From: Usnea hakonensis
Lineage: Eukaryota > Ascomycota > Lecanoromycetes > Lecanorales > Parmeliaceae
Direction: 5' to 3'
Assembly (NCBI GenBank): GCA_013423325.1
Contig: BLJB01000028.1
Coordinates: forward strand, 186,001-250,000
DNA: 64,000 nt
The translations under genes were made by a program, and so were the position numbers. Below are positions 22,932-34,228 of this stretch, one piece after another; position 1 is the first letter of the stretch, and every line of letters starts with the position of its first letter. The notes beneath the pieces are model-generated. The model made no database searches. It was not told the DNA's origin and worked only from the letters and a program-made list of their open reading frames with translations.

Positions 22932-24718
22932 CTATTGTCGGTTCTCGGTCGTGGAGTTGCTGGGTGATGTGGTTGGTTTTCCTAAGGCCTCGGTATGGAT
23001 TGGGGCAGGTGCGAGATTTGGGGGGGTTTTCTTTTTTGGACGCCATCGGAGGTTTACGGCTAGAGAGCCTGAGGAAGTCTTGAAATCTTCTCGCTCCTCG
23101 AAAGGCATTGCCAAGGGTAGACTGTCTTCTGTTGTTTGGAAGCGAGCATAGCACTTATCAAGTGCTCTCTTCGCACGAAATTTTGACTAGCCAAACCTGT
23201 GACGCCGATTGCACGAAGCATATTTGGTGAGCGATAATCCACGCGATTTCGTAAGGTGCGCCTCAGTACACTGTCCGCATCGAAGAGCGCCAGTGCACGC
23301 TTGAGCGTGATGACCCTACATCTGACAACGTCCACACCGGTCGAAAAATTGGTTGTCAAAGACTTCACACTTGTAGTATCTTTTCTGCCACTGAAGACCG
23401 GAAGCTATGACTTCGTTAGCGACTGAGGGTTTCGAGAATTCCAGCACGAGCGCTTGGCTGTTGTCGTAAGTCGTGCTCCTGGAAAGTTGAATGCCCCTGA
23501 CGACATCAATGTGTAAGGAGGTAATGAATGTGATATTCTGCTTGACCAGCTCCGTGATCACTGCTGCCCTCTGCTTACGATATGTGAGATTGATCATGTC
23601 TGCTGTGATGTGTTTCACCTCGACCTTGAATGGTTTATATGGCTCGGTAATGTGTCATGCACCGCCGGCAAATAGGTCCTGGTCCCAAAGGGGCACATCT
23701 TGCAAACCACCAAATAAGTCGCCTTCGGATGTTGCCGTCGATTGCTAGATTGGCGCTAAGGAAGGACTTAATAGGTAGCGGAGGAGGCCGATGGTTCGTT
23801 TCTCTGCAATACGACATCCCGGATCTTCCGCATCAATACCCTCGAGGGCATATTAAACAATCGATTCATGCCTGCCCGAATCTGGATCTTGAAAGACATG
23901 CAACGCGCATTACCTTGAGTCCCAGCAAAATCATCGTCCACGAGATCGCTGACATGATAAACCACAGTACATGTGCTGTAGTATCCCGTCCTATCTCGCT
24001 CGACACGTCTTAATTTCATCGCCTCTATGATCTCGTCATGTGTCTCGTTCACGCCTTTCTCTCACGGTCTACATCTTGCATGTCCGCCTTAATCTTAGCA
24101 GCTCTATCTTCAGGCCTTTTGCTCAAAGCCTTATTCTGACGATCCACCTCTTACAACTCTACCTCGACCTTTCCAGCCCTAGAGTCCCACGGGATCATCA
24201 AATGGTCCCGACTATAATGGGCAAGACCTGAGGTGTCGGATCTATGCCCAGATGACAATTTCGGAGTCTGTATCGTCAAGAGGCGAATGCGGTGGAGTGT
24301 GGGGTAAAATCTCGTTTCCAGAAGCCATTTCTGCCATGTCACCCCCATGCGCGGGAGTAGTATCGAGTTGAGAGCCCAATTTCTGATGGAATTCTTTGTA
24401 CGAGTCATGTAGTACTTTGAAGAGGTATTGAGGAATCCTTCTGCGGAAGACAGCGGCGGTCTCTGCAGTGCCTTGTTTGACAATTGCATTGATCGTGAGA
24501 TTTTGTTCCACTGAAGACAAGCTGGTAAAACGTCCATCGACGCTTTCGGTTTCAACCAATCCTTTCTGTATGCCTTTCGTGATCTTACGCTGTATCCCCT
24601 TGGGCAGGCTGGGTGCGATATCAGAAACGCTGGCGCTGGCGAAATCCCAAACAGCCTGGAAATCGCTGGCGAACGAGGCTCCGTGTTCCTTGGGATCTAC
24701 TGGGGTTTCCTGGCACAA
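22932..24718 (-). pseudogene. decayed paralogue of the ORF1-like protein
   Basis: Starting at ATG 24718, a 158-codon frame matches the N-terminal region of the 20080 gene (SVSDIAPSLPKGIQ ... LHDSYKEFHQKLGSQL against SKLSPSLEELIS ... LVDSYRQFLLKLRDLL). After frameshifts and stops, the pre-knuckle domain appears at 23316-23618 (RKQRAAVITELVKQNITFIT against RKQKALLISELVRVNITTLT). It is followed by a broken zinc-knuckle region (FFDRCGRCQM, stop, then GHHAQAC, CGQC). At least four frame changes or stops separate the blocks, and no intron model repairs them. Protein similarity looks low, so the duplication is old. Sequence decay is ordinary rather than RIP-like. Confidence 0.7.
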
Positions 24719-24956
24719 CGTCTTGCATCTGCGTCTCCCCTTTGGTCTGCAGGCCTCAGAGCCAGTCTCAACGGATCATCTAGTATTCGGATCATGCTAA
24801 GGGTTCGGCATCGAAATTTGGCAAGACGGGCGGTCATTACTGGTTCCGTCGATCTCTGAATTCTCGTCTCGAGTATCCCAGTCCGGAATGCCCTCGAATG
24901 GTAGAAGGTGGAGATGTCACAAACGTCGAGAAGTGCCGATCGCAACGTAACAGTGT

Positions 24957-25249
24957 TTAGTATGACATGACGTGTATTCCGTGTCGGCAGAAGGTGCCGA
25001 GCTCACGGGATTTGCGTTGACAGTCAAAGTTAGAGAAGTCCCAGTAGGGCAGCACATTTTGATCTTGCGGCTTGACGTTGCGCCAGGCTTCCGCGGAGTT
25101 GACGTAGAATTGAAATAATCCTGCTGTATAAATACGATCCAGCGCCTCTAGACTGGTCTGACGAGAGACTCGCAGAATGGGTAGACCGCCAGGTGGAGAA
25201 GGTAGCCGTAGATTTCATCGCGCAGCTCTCGCGGAAGCTCGAGCAGCAT
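24957..25249 (-). pseudogene. F-box-like (LxxLPxELRxxIYxYLL) gene fragment
   Basis: From ATG 25249 the minus strand reads MLLELPRELRDEIYGYLL and continues to a stop at 25148-25150. The +1 frame carries on with LEALDRIYTAGLFQFYV to a stop at 24957. The first motif is the F-box-like/2EXR N-terminus common in fungal accessory proteins. The shift between frames has no obvious intron, so the copy is probably frameshifted and truncated. The gene at 26827 carries a related motif. Confidence 0.4.
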
Positions 25250-26080
25250 GAGAGGACTGCGGAGACTGAAAATATTCGCTGGTCTTTGCTTCTTCCGCTA
25301 CTCTGTCGTCTTTGCCATCCTTGCTTCCTTCGGGAATTCTTAGTGATTTGCGCACAGTCGCGAGACAAAACCTCTACAGTTGAGCTAAACATGCTCCGGA
25401 CGAGTAGGTCAGGTAGGTAGGTAGGTGGGAAGGTACTGTATGTTGCAAGACTAGGGTTACTTGGCTGTTTTGCCAAAGCATTGAAAAGTCTATGGGTAGA
25501 GAAGTGCATGCAAATGTATACAACCACCTGCTAAGGAATCCCCTCAAGGTGCATAAGTCATTCATGTAGGCCCAAAAGGCAGAGACACTCATTATCGCGG
25601 CGCCTCAGATCCACGTGAATGTACCAGTAAGCTTTATTCACTGCCAAACAGCAGTCACGTCTGCACTCCTGAAGTCACAGATCAGCGGTTACGTCGCTTG
25701 CGGCCTCCATTTTCTCCTCAAAAGTGCGCGCTCTAGTATTAGGATCCGCCTCATTAACCTATGTTATCAACCAGAAATGAACCAATACTCCTCGATTCTC
25801 TTACTCTTTGAAGGCGGCTAGCAACATCTCCCACACTTCTCCGTTCTCCAAAGTAGTCCGTCGATCTTTTGCCACCCGCTCCATGCGCTTCGCTTGGTTT
25901 ATAACAACAATTGTCGAGAGGTGAGGTACTCGTCTGTGTTGAAGGCGCTTGTTCGAATAACAGGACTCCCAATAGGCTCGCGCGGGGTAGGGAATCAGTG
26001 AGGCTCTCGTTATAACCGCTTCCACCGATTTGAAGGCAGTGACCCCGGGAGACCTGACCAGGCCGAACTGCCTACTGCTG

Positions 26081-26632
26081 TTATCGCTCTCGGGTTGAGG
26101 ACTTGGGACGGAAACGCTTTTGATAGGATGATGTTGGCATTCCCAGCGAGGATTCGGAGCGATCGGCCGAAGGGTTAGTGACGGTTTGGATGAAGCGATG
26201 CATCGCATACTCCAGTGTGAAGGCGGCTTTTCCATCCTTCACAGGCTCATGGTCACAGTTGTAGTATCCGACGTAACGCTCGTGTTGTTCGCCTAGGCCC
26301 CTGTGGAAGAGGAAGATGAGGAAGTTCTCCTCGAGACGCAAGCATTCACTTATATTGAGAATGTCATTGTGCAGTTCCTTGAACTTCCGAGCGTACTCAG
26401 AGACGCTTTTGCAGTCATGAAGCTTGAGGGCTATCAGTCGACGATAGCGATCATTCAGGAACGCCGAAGACATGGCAGGAAGAGTCTCGATGTGGTGGTG
26501 GTGAGGAAGATAGAGGAGTGGAGAAAGGCAATTTACACCAGTGGGTGTAGGCCAGTTATGTAGGCCAGTTAGAGTATGTAGGATGCCCCTTACATGACCA
26601 CCAATAATAGTAGGCCTGCGCATACATTCCAA
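26081..26632 (-). pseudogene. retrotransposon gag-like fragment
   Basis: A 183-codon frame. From about residue 54 it reads FLNDRYRRLIALKLHDCKSV then EYARKFKELHND, LRLEENFLIFLFHRGLG, YVGYYNCDHEPV and LEYAMHRFIQTVTNPS. This is the pattern of Copia-type gag domains (Retrotran_gag family) in fungi. The N-terminal part of a normal gag and all of pol are absent, and the downstream sequence to about 25800 gives no recognisable continuation. Base composition is normal, without the RIP bias of the A, B and D elements, so it is either an old fragment or a gag-derived gene. It is unrelated in sequence to the A-family gag as far as I can read it. Confidence 0.55.
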
Positions 26633-26826
26633 GGTTGGACCCCTGGTTTCATCCCTACTTACCTTAGTGGTTCATACCTTAGCTCCATTTTTTTGACTGC
26701 AAGCTAAGGTAATTACCGACGATTTGCCGACCGAAGCTGGGAGCTTCCCACGCGTAAACAGTCCAAGTTCTCATCAAAGCACTACCCATCCTACGATACC
26801 TGCATCTGCTCAACAGTGCCCACATC

Positions 26827-28485
26827 ATGTCGCGACGCTCCAAGAAAAAGAAGAGGTTCAATCATTCCCCGAGAAATACCTCAACAGCTGTCAAAAAGGC
26901 GTCCTTCAAGGCTGAGCGCAAAATGAGACTCAAAGCTGCCTCTGGTACTAAGTCTAAAGCTGGTTCCAGCGTTACCTTCGAAGCTGAAAATCCTTTCCTT
27001 AGTGTCCCAATTGGTGAAAGAATCCCAACCCGAATCGTCATGCGGTCTCTAGCTGACAGATTTTTGACAGAGATCCGCCTCCAAATATATGGTTATCTTC
27101 TCCTTGACCCTCCTCACGCGAAATTGGCTCCAACCGATAACACGGTGCGGGACCAAATCATGGCTGTAATGGACAGACAGCTGCTGAACGCAAATACGCC
27201 CCCTAGTGACACGGGATCTGAGAGCTTGGACTCGGATGTCTACAATGATTCGGATTTTGAGTACGGCATGTTCGACCCCGACGACTTCAATCCATACCGT
27301 ATACCCACGGGGGATATGGTTGATGATATGTTCAACGAGGTGTACAGCCTTGGTGGCCCAATGCCTATTGAGGATGACATGGCTGACTACATGGAATACC
27401 AACGTCACGTCGCCGACACGCGTGGGCTGGACTCGTGGTTCAACGATTTCACGGATGACCAGAACGGGCACGTGTCCAATGATTCCACGGATGACGAGAA
27501 CGGACGGGAAGTGGACCATGGGATGCGTGATTCAAAGACTAGTGTGTTTCCGAAAGAAGATAATACAAAGCGACATATGGCAATTCTCCGCACGAATCGT
27601 CAGATCTACGATGAAGCTTCCGCTTTGCTACGCAAAGATCTCAGAATAAATGTCAAGCCCGGCGATGCACTGCTAAATCATCCTGCAAGCGCTGTTGTCA
27701 AGGAGAGTGGGAAGGTCTGGCGCTATGATCCATTCAAGGGTCTTGGTTTCACGGACACACATGGTCGAACGGTTTACAAATCATACCCTTTGGATGGCGC
27801 CGTAGAACCGCATGTCTTTGCACAATTTCGAAAGATACAATATAAGGCTGATTTTGACTTCCAACTTGACTCAGCTGCTTCAAGCCTTTATGTTGATGAT
27901 GATTTGGACGTAAGCGTCGAGGATGCCGCCAAATTTGTCTCTTATCTTACTACCGCCAAGAGCACTACACGATGGTTTGAAGACCCATTACCCGGCCACT
28001 GCTTTGACAGTGGTCGCAGGGAAACTCTGGAAGATGTGGCAGATATCACCATTTCCAGCGTCACTATCACTGAACCATCGACTGCAGAGATAGTGAAGAA
28101 GTTTGTCAATCTGTTGTCTAACTCACCATTCATTCACCACCTCGAGTTCGTTATCGACATCAAGGTCACCTGCGAGGCGGATACAGATTCGGACTCAAGC
28201 TCGGACTCGGACTCGGACTCGGACTCTGAGTCGGACTCTGGAAAAGTCGAAAAGAAAGTGCTCATGTGTCGAATTGCTTACGAAAAGGGCACAGAGTTGT
28301 TCCTAGAAAGCGGTGTCCTGAACTCTCTTAAAGAACTCACCAATGTCATGTGCTTCTCGCCCAAGGTTGCCACAATTGGGCGTGGAGAAACGCCAATGAA
28401 GCTGCAGCAAAAGCATGTCAAGATTCTTCGGGATCTGAAGGAGGTGATAGAGGACAATTGGAGGATCAAGGACGGTTCTCGTTAG
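26827..28485 (+). CDS. F-box-like acidic protein, function unknown
   Basis: Single frame of 552 residues. The N-terminus is strongly basic (MSRRSKKKKRFNHS, then many Lys/Arg to about residue 45), a possible nuclear signal. At about 78-95 the F-box-like motif RFLTEIRLQIYGYLLLDPP appears. ILRTNRQIYDEASALL follows at about 251-267, the second hallmark of this fungal family. Between them lies a long Asp-rich region (about 130-245) containing two imperfect FTDDQNGHVSND/STDDENGREVD repeats. A Ser-Asp repeat sits at about 453-471. Members of this large fungal group are mostly uncharacterised, and a role in protein degradation is possible only by analogy. No intron is needed. Confidence 0.7.
   Translation: MSRRSKKKKRFNHSPRNTSTAVKKASFKAERKMRLKAASGTKSKAGSSVTFEAENPFLSVPIGERIPTRIVMRSLADRFLTEIRLQIYGYLLLDPPHAKLAPTDNTVRDQIMAVMDRQLLNANTPPSDTGSESLDSDVYNDSDFEYGMFDPDDFNPYRIPTGDMVDDMFNEVYSLGGPMPIEDDMADYMEYQRHVADTRGLDSWFNDFTDDQNGHVSNDSTDDENGREVDHGMRDSKTSVFPKEDNTKRHMAILRTNRQIYDEASALLRKDLRINVKPGDALLNHPASAVVKESGKVWRYDPFKGLGFTDTHGRTVYKSYPLDGAVEPHVFAQFRKIQYKADFDFQLDSAASSLYVDDDLDVSVEDAAKFVSYLTTAKSTTRWFEDPLPGHCFDSGRRETLEDVADITISSVTITEPSTAEIVKKFVNLLSNSPFIHHLEFVIDIKVTCEADTDSDSSSDSDSDSDSESDSGKVEKKVLMCRIAYEKGTELFLESGVLNSLKELTNVMCFSPKVATIGRGETPMKLQQKHVKILRDLKEVIEDNWRIKDGSR
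28186..28244 (+). repeat. Ser-Asp codon repeat
   Basis: Tandem TCGGAC-type hexamers inside the 26827 gene, coding for an SD-rich acidic stretch. Confidence 0.75.
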
Positions 28486-28956
28486 CGGTTGAGCTCCGAA
28501 GTTGAACGCCTGACTTTCGCCGTTTGGATGAAGTGGACGTGCTGCTCCTTTCAGTCTTATTCCTTCCGGATGGATTCCGAATTGATGTCCTGTGATTCAT
28601 AGCCCGTTTCCTGTGTGCAATCTGCCTACAAGAACAAATCCGGTCATTGTACTCTTGGCCTGCTGCTCATCATACAAAGTCTCTTGGAATCCACCCAACG
28701 TTGCTCCTTCAGCTCGCTGTTCCGTTCCTATCCAAGAGCTTCTCCATCATGCCAGTCTCACACTTCCGTCCCAATATATTATCACGCTGCCCCTTCCTAC
28801 GTACCTATAGTGGCGAGCGTCAGATGTCCCTTTCAAGTACAAACTCGACCTCAAGATTGTCCCTAGCCAGGCAAACCCAACCACTCCATTCATTCCTTTG
28901 TCCCCTCGCTCTCCGGAACCCATCCCCATTGGCGGTCAACCCTGTAATAAGTGTCT

Positions 28957-29555
28957 CTAGATGTCTACTAGATCCGCTTGCTCATGTCTAACTGTTACCC
29001 CAAAAGCTTGAGCAGCTTTATGCTTGGCTGCGTAGTTGTCCTCGATTGCTGCCTTCAAATCAATGATGCTGCCATATCCTTCTGCTTTTGTGGGTATGGC
29101 GGATCTCTGTCCGATAGCATATCGAGCGAAAAGGCAAAGCGCCTCACATTGACAATTGGACAATTGCCTTGAAAGGTGCATGATATCCCTTCCCAAGAAG
29201 AGCCCAAATTCGTGCTTGTTGGCAACCATCTGCATCGTATCGGTAGCAGGATTCTGGAGTGGCAAGCATGAGCGTCCCATTTGTGGTCGTGCAATTGGCC
29301 AAGGATGTCCATCGGCTGGTCTAGAATGCCACGAATCTGTTCTTCATTAAAGGTCGATTAGACGTCGCTCAGGGTTTCTCCCTCGGCGCGAGAGATCCAT
29401 GGCGTGATACCAACTTCGTTAGTTGTCTTGATCCGCGGCAGATGATGGCCTGACACTCGAAGGACCAGGTCCGTGTGGCTCTGCTCCTCGTTGGGGGGAG
29501 GTGTGATGAGGAAGATGGTGGTGAAGGATCCCAAACTTTGGACTTGATAAATCAT
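28957..29555 (-). pseudogene. decayed protein gene, unknown family
   Basis: Starting at ATG 29555 the frame reads MIYQVQSLGSFTTIFLITPP ... VLRVSGHHLPRIKTTNEVGI ... ETLSDV, then TAA. The same frame continues STFNEEQIRGILDQPMDILG. A second frame then takes over with NPATDTMQMVANKHEFGLFL ... ALCLFARYAIGQRSAI ... IIDLKAAIEDNYAAKHKAAQ to a stop at 28957. The segments read as one globular protein interrupted by one in-frame stop and one frameshift. The stop TAA could come from CAA by a C-to-T change. Unrecognised weak introns cannot be excluded. I do not recognise the family. Confidence 0.45.
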
Positions 29556-30445
29556 GGCAAATAATTTAGCATAATTCTTTCTTGTCGCTAGACAATTCCG
29601 CTACCAAATGCCTAGTCGTGCAAGTACCTATTGCCAAGTGATGTATCGCAAATACAACGCAGTAGAAACCAAATGATTGTGTCTTTGTCCCTCTAATTGT
29701 GGCTGATGGTGGCTGATGATGCCTGCTTTGTTCCTTGCAGCCAATTCGAGGCCGATTGGTTCCAGGGGCTGCTCAGGGGCTTTTCAGGGGCTACAGCGGG
29801 GTCTCCCGAAGGCCGCGGCCCAAGTGTGTCAAGCAGGATTAGTGGCTAGGAATGCAGGGATTTGATTGCGGGGGATAACTGCAGACGCCACTCCCGCCCT
29901 GCCCCTATTTCCTGCGTCTGCATTTGACACCCAGTATTCCAATTTTCATACAAATTTCTCTCCCATGTTTGGTTTCATTTGTTTCATCTACTCCTTTGAT
30001 TCGCTGGTTGCATATCACCATCATTTCCGTAGCTGGCCTAATGCTGACCCTCAGATGCATTCAAAAGCCAATGAATTCACTTATCGCACGTGCTCAGAGT
30101 AGTCTAAATCCGCGGTGACATGCACAACACCAACTACGGAGATAAATATGAATAACTTCCATCTTCCACTTTTTCCACCTCCCACCTCTCCTTGTTCCAT
30201 TGTCTTCCTTCCACACAGTCCGGAAGATACCTTCCCTTCTTTCATTGTTTCTTCTTTTCATTCTCATTCTCATTCTCTTCTCACCTTCTTACAGTCCATT
30301 CCCAAATACAAAACATTGCCGCCGGACGCGACTTCTCTCACCTTCTCTCGGTCACATACTTTTGTATTCGGACACTCATTCTTTCTTTGCAAACACTCAT
30401 TTTTCCCCACACTCATTTACCCCAAACTCCCAGATAACCTTCATC
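29556..30445 (+). promoter_or_regulatory. upstream region of the CBM18-GH16 gene with long pyrimidine tract
   Basis: No gene seen in most of this stretch. From about 30163 to 30300 the + strand is strongly CT-rich (CTTCCATCTTCCACTTTTTCC-like runs). Such a tract often sits near transcription starts of well-expressed filamentous fungal genes. The exact start site is not predictable from this. Confidence 0.4.
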
Positions 30446-31714
30446 ATGCATGTCTTCAGCTATTCCATCTTTTTCCTTGCCACCGTTTCCGCCACCCCGC
30501 ACTCGTTCCACCGCCACAATCATTTGAGCCATCCACACATAAACAACCAAAAGCGAACTTTGACTCCCGACAACACATGTGGAGGCGCGAATGGCTACAT
30601 CTGCAATCCAAGCGACTCATATGGAGGAAGTTGCTGCTCTGGTGCCGGATGGTGCGGTGCGTTGTTCTCATCCATCTACTGAACTCAACATGTTGGCTGA
30701 TGGCGCGTAGGGAACACGGAGGAGTATTGCGCATCAGGATGCCAGTCCGCCTACGGTAACTGTAGCACTTCTACTTCTACCCCCTCGACTCCTCAACAAG
30801 CTGCCACCGTGCAGCCTTCTGCAGCATCCCAGACTCCTGCAGCCGCCGAATCCTCTGCCTCGCAACCCTCTGCAGTCCCCCAAAGCCCAACGAGCGGACA
30901 ATCAGCATCTGGGAACTCTGGGACGCCCAGCCAAGATGGATGCGTGTGGGTGGTGGATGGCGCCGGTAGCTTCACTCACTCGCAGACCTTCGACTTCTCT
31001 ACCTTGACCTCCTTCCCAGCAGACGCTCTCTCCATTAACACCTATGGCGTCGGATCGTCTCCCTACACGCAGCAATACACAACATCCAATGTCGCAGTCA
31101 ATGGTGGAAGTTTGCAACTCAAGGTGCCTGGAGGCCAGACTCAATCTCCCATTCTCGGAGCTCAGATCTCCACTCTGAATGAAGACATCCTCTACGGCAG
31201 TGTACGCACCACGCTCAAGGCCAGCACGGTTCCTGGCACATGCCATGGCGCATTTTTCTACAAAGACGACAATCATGAAGTTGACATCGAGGTCATCACG
31301 GGCGACACATGGAAGGGCGTGCACTATACAAACCAAAAGGCTTCCGTCGAAGCGGAAGCCACAACAGTCCGCATGGCTCTTGCATCCGATGCAACGACTA
31401 CTTTTCAAGAATACAGAATCGACTGGCTTCCGGATCGCACGGATTTTTATCTCGATGGGACGCTGCAGAAGAGCTTGCAAGCCAATGTGCCAGCCATCGC
31501 TGGCAGCTGGCTTTGGAACAATTGGAGGTAAGCTTGTCATTCCCAACATTGTTCTGCTTGTTCATGTGCGAGGCCAAGATCATACCTAATCTCCTTCTGC
31601 TGCAGCGACGGAGGTTCAGGCTGGACAGGCGCACCCCCTCTTCAAGACAACGTTATGGAAATCTCAAAGATCGAAATGTTCTACAATCGAACTAGCAGCA
31701 TGGGGTCATGCTAG
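30446..31714 (+). CDS. secreted chitin-binding (CBM18) glycoside hydrolase family 16 protein
   Basis: Three exons, 30446-30656, 30711-31527 and 31606-31714, give 378 residues. ATG 30446 is chosen because it yields a signal peptide (MHVFSYSIFFLATVSATPHS) and an upstream frame does not. Residues about 40-85 form a hevein-like CBM18 with eight cysteines (CGGANGYICNPS, GSCCSGAGWCG, YCASGCQSAYGNC). A Ser/Pro/Ala/Gln linker runs to about 155, and a GH16 domain to the end. The catalytic motif ExDxE is EVDIE at residues 260-264. The C-terminus ends in SSMGSC without an obvious GPI signal. Family knowledge suggests action on cell-wall glucan or chitin-glucan; the substrate is inference. Introns are 54 and 78 nt. 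The transposon nest begins only 358 bp downstream. Confidence 0.88.
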
Positions 31715-32072
31715 GAACTTCTATGTTTAACGACTTGCGACATGCAACATCGAGCGAGGCGTTGGACCTTCTGCTGTGGCTCTGCGGATCCGTGATTCGT
31801 AGCTTTTTTTATTCACATACCTTCCCGCTTTTGTATATACCAACTGCCAATGTTGGCGCTATCTTCTCTTGCCCTCCACGGCTTCACTTCTTCACCTTTC
31901 TACCAGCTTCAATGGCGGCAAGTCATGTCACTTTAGTAGCTACGATTAAGTTCGATAGCAGCAGCCAAATCAACATTCAGAAGATTGTTCTCATGATCAC
32001 TTTGTCTCAAAACTTGTAGATCATTAAGCTTTATATTTGAGATGGGGATGGCTGTAGCTTCAAGTCCTAATT
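31715..32072. other. 3' flank of GH16 gene up to the transposon insertion
   Basis: No gene seen. It ends with TAATT (32068-32072), the left target-site copy of element A2. Confidence 0.5.
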
Positions 32073-32192
32073 TGTTGAAAGTAGAGTCACGTGACGAAGT
32101 CACGTGACTACTACTTGGGACATAGTCAAGCTTTCCTTCATAGAGATCCATAGTAAATACAACTACTATGTGTCCTACCCCATATTTTGACA
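32073..32192 (+). repeat. A2 5' LTR
   Basis: 120 bp, nearly free of RIP changes, TGTTGAAAG...TTTTGACA, with both GTCACGTGAC palindromes. Left flank TAATT. Confidence 0.92.
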
Positions 32193-32206
32193 GGTTATGA
32201 GCCCGG
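32193..32206 (+). other. A2 primer-binding site
   Basis: GGTTATGAGCCCGG immediately after the LTR, complementary to the anticodon region of initiator tRNA-Met (see A1). Confidence 0.7.
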
Positions 32207-34228
32207 GGTTCGCCCCGGTAGTATTCCAGTACACCATAACTACACTGACTATAGCGACTCTTAGTATAGTAATCACCCCGCTATAGAGCACTGTAGCGGT
32301 AATCCAATCGTTTATTAAATAACCTCTTAAAAGTAGAAATCCCTATATACAAATAGTTATTTAGGCCTAAATAGTTATAATTCGTCGTAAATTCGGTAGC
32401 TAGAAAACCCCTAGCCTCGGCTTAACGCCATTAATATCGAAGCTTACTAAGTATTAAGGTATCGCTAAGGCTTACGCGAAATTAACTAATTATATAGCTA
32501 TTCGGCCCCTAGAAGATTACCTTCCCTACGTAGAATATACTAAATAAAGGGGAATATACCCTTATTTATATACCGAAATATCGTAAATACGGTAGCGAGT
32601 ATCTAGACTTAGTCTAAAATTAATTATATAATATCTATAATAACGGTAAAAAACTAGCTATCCTAGCTATCCTAGCTATTCTAGCTACTATAGATAAGGG
32701 TAAAAACTAAGCGGAAAGGTAAATATAGAAAGAAGAAGACCTAACCTCTTCTATAGCCCTTATAGGCTAAAGTAAAAGTAGAGGTAAAGGGCTAATAGCC
32801 CTAGCCTCCCTAGCCTCCGCTAGGAAATATATAATCTGATACTATAAATAAATAGGCTAAGGTACGCTATCGTAAGGAGAAGAGAAAGAGAATCTCTACT
32901 ATTAATATAAATAAGCCTACCTCGTCTTACGATAATAAAGAGGAATATAACTAAGCGGAAGTTAATATCTATACTAAGATCTATACTAAACGGCTAAGGG
33001 TAGACTTATCGTAAGATATAGGAAGTAGTTAAAGCGACTTAAATAAGAGTATTCTAAGGCCTATAAAGAAGCCTAGGTTTCCTTAGAAATATTTTATTAT
33101 ACTATACTTCTTAAGATCTAGATCTAAGTACTACGAAATCTCTCCTTAAATCGCTCTCGATTATACGGCAATAGCCTATTATTATTAATAAACCTCTAAG
33201 CTCGATCGTACTAATCTTAGGGTCGAAAGAGACTTTCCTAATACGCTTAAATTACTTATATATATACTAGATAGTACGATAGATAGCGAGTATACTTTAA
33301 TCTCTCGCGCTGATTCGATATCTTTTTTAGGGTAATCTACCTCTAAATTAATACTATAAATTCCGCCCGATATTGATATCGATCTATTCGGCTTCTAATT
33401 AAAGATACTATATTAGTTAAAGAAACTAAAATCTTAGCCTCCCTAAGCTATCTTAATAATATTAATAAGCTTAAAGGCGCCTCTAATTACTAAATATAGA
33501 AGTAGCAATTCGAAGACGAACTAAAACTCCTAGGTATATAACGCTATATTATAAAAGACTATATAGCCCCGGTTAGAGTAACTACTAATAAGCTCGAAGC
33601 CTAGGAATAAGCCTATAATAAGATATATATAATACTTAAGTCTCGCTATAAGCGTAACCCTCGCTCTATAATTAAAAACGAAATTAATGCTAAGAAGGCC
33701 TAGATAACCCTTAAGAAATATAAGCCTCGGGGCTCTAGTATCCTTAATTCTACCTTTAGAAAGCTCGATACGGTTAATCTAGTAGATTATAATAATAATC
33801 CTTAGACCTATACTAATAATTTTATTAAGGTGCTAGAAGAGTTTGATACCCTATCCTTAAAGCTATAATTTAATAAGAACTAGAAAATCTATTACTTCTA
33901 TTTAGGCCTAGGCTCTATCTATAACGCGTACTACGAATAGTATAACTAAACCTATAACGCCTTCGATAATGATAGCGAATATAAGTTCGATCTAGACTAT
34001 ACTATTACGAGGTTCCTAAACACGGTTACGAACCCTACTAACTCTATATCCTCGGCTAAGACTTAGGCACTAGCCGCTCTGGTTAATAGCACGTTTACGT
34101 ATAACACGTAGAGCGTTATAGCTTTAGTAGCCACTAGGGGAACTAATATCAAGGTCTAACCAGGAGCCTACGTAGGTAATTCTTATATATATATCTAGAC
34201 CTATAAGTACTATACTCACTATAAGAAG

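Noticed and set aside
27049..27519. 156-codon minus-strand frame
   Set aside because: Antisense shadow of the acidic region of the 26827 gene.
30115..30759. Long + frame of 214 codons overlapping the GH16 start
   Set aside because: Runs through a CT-rich promoter and the wrong frame of CBM18. The signal-peptide frame from 30446 is the real one.
30902..31549. 215-codon minus-strand frame
   Set aside because: Antisense shadow of the GH16 exon, with no independent features.
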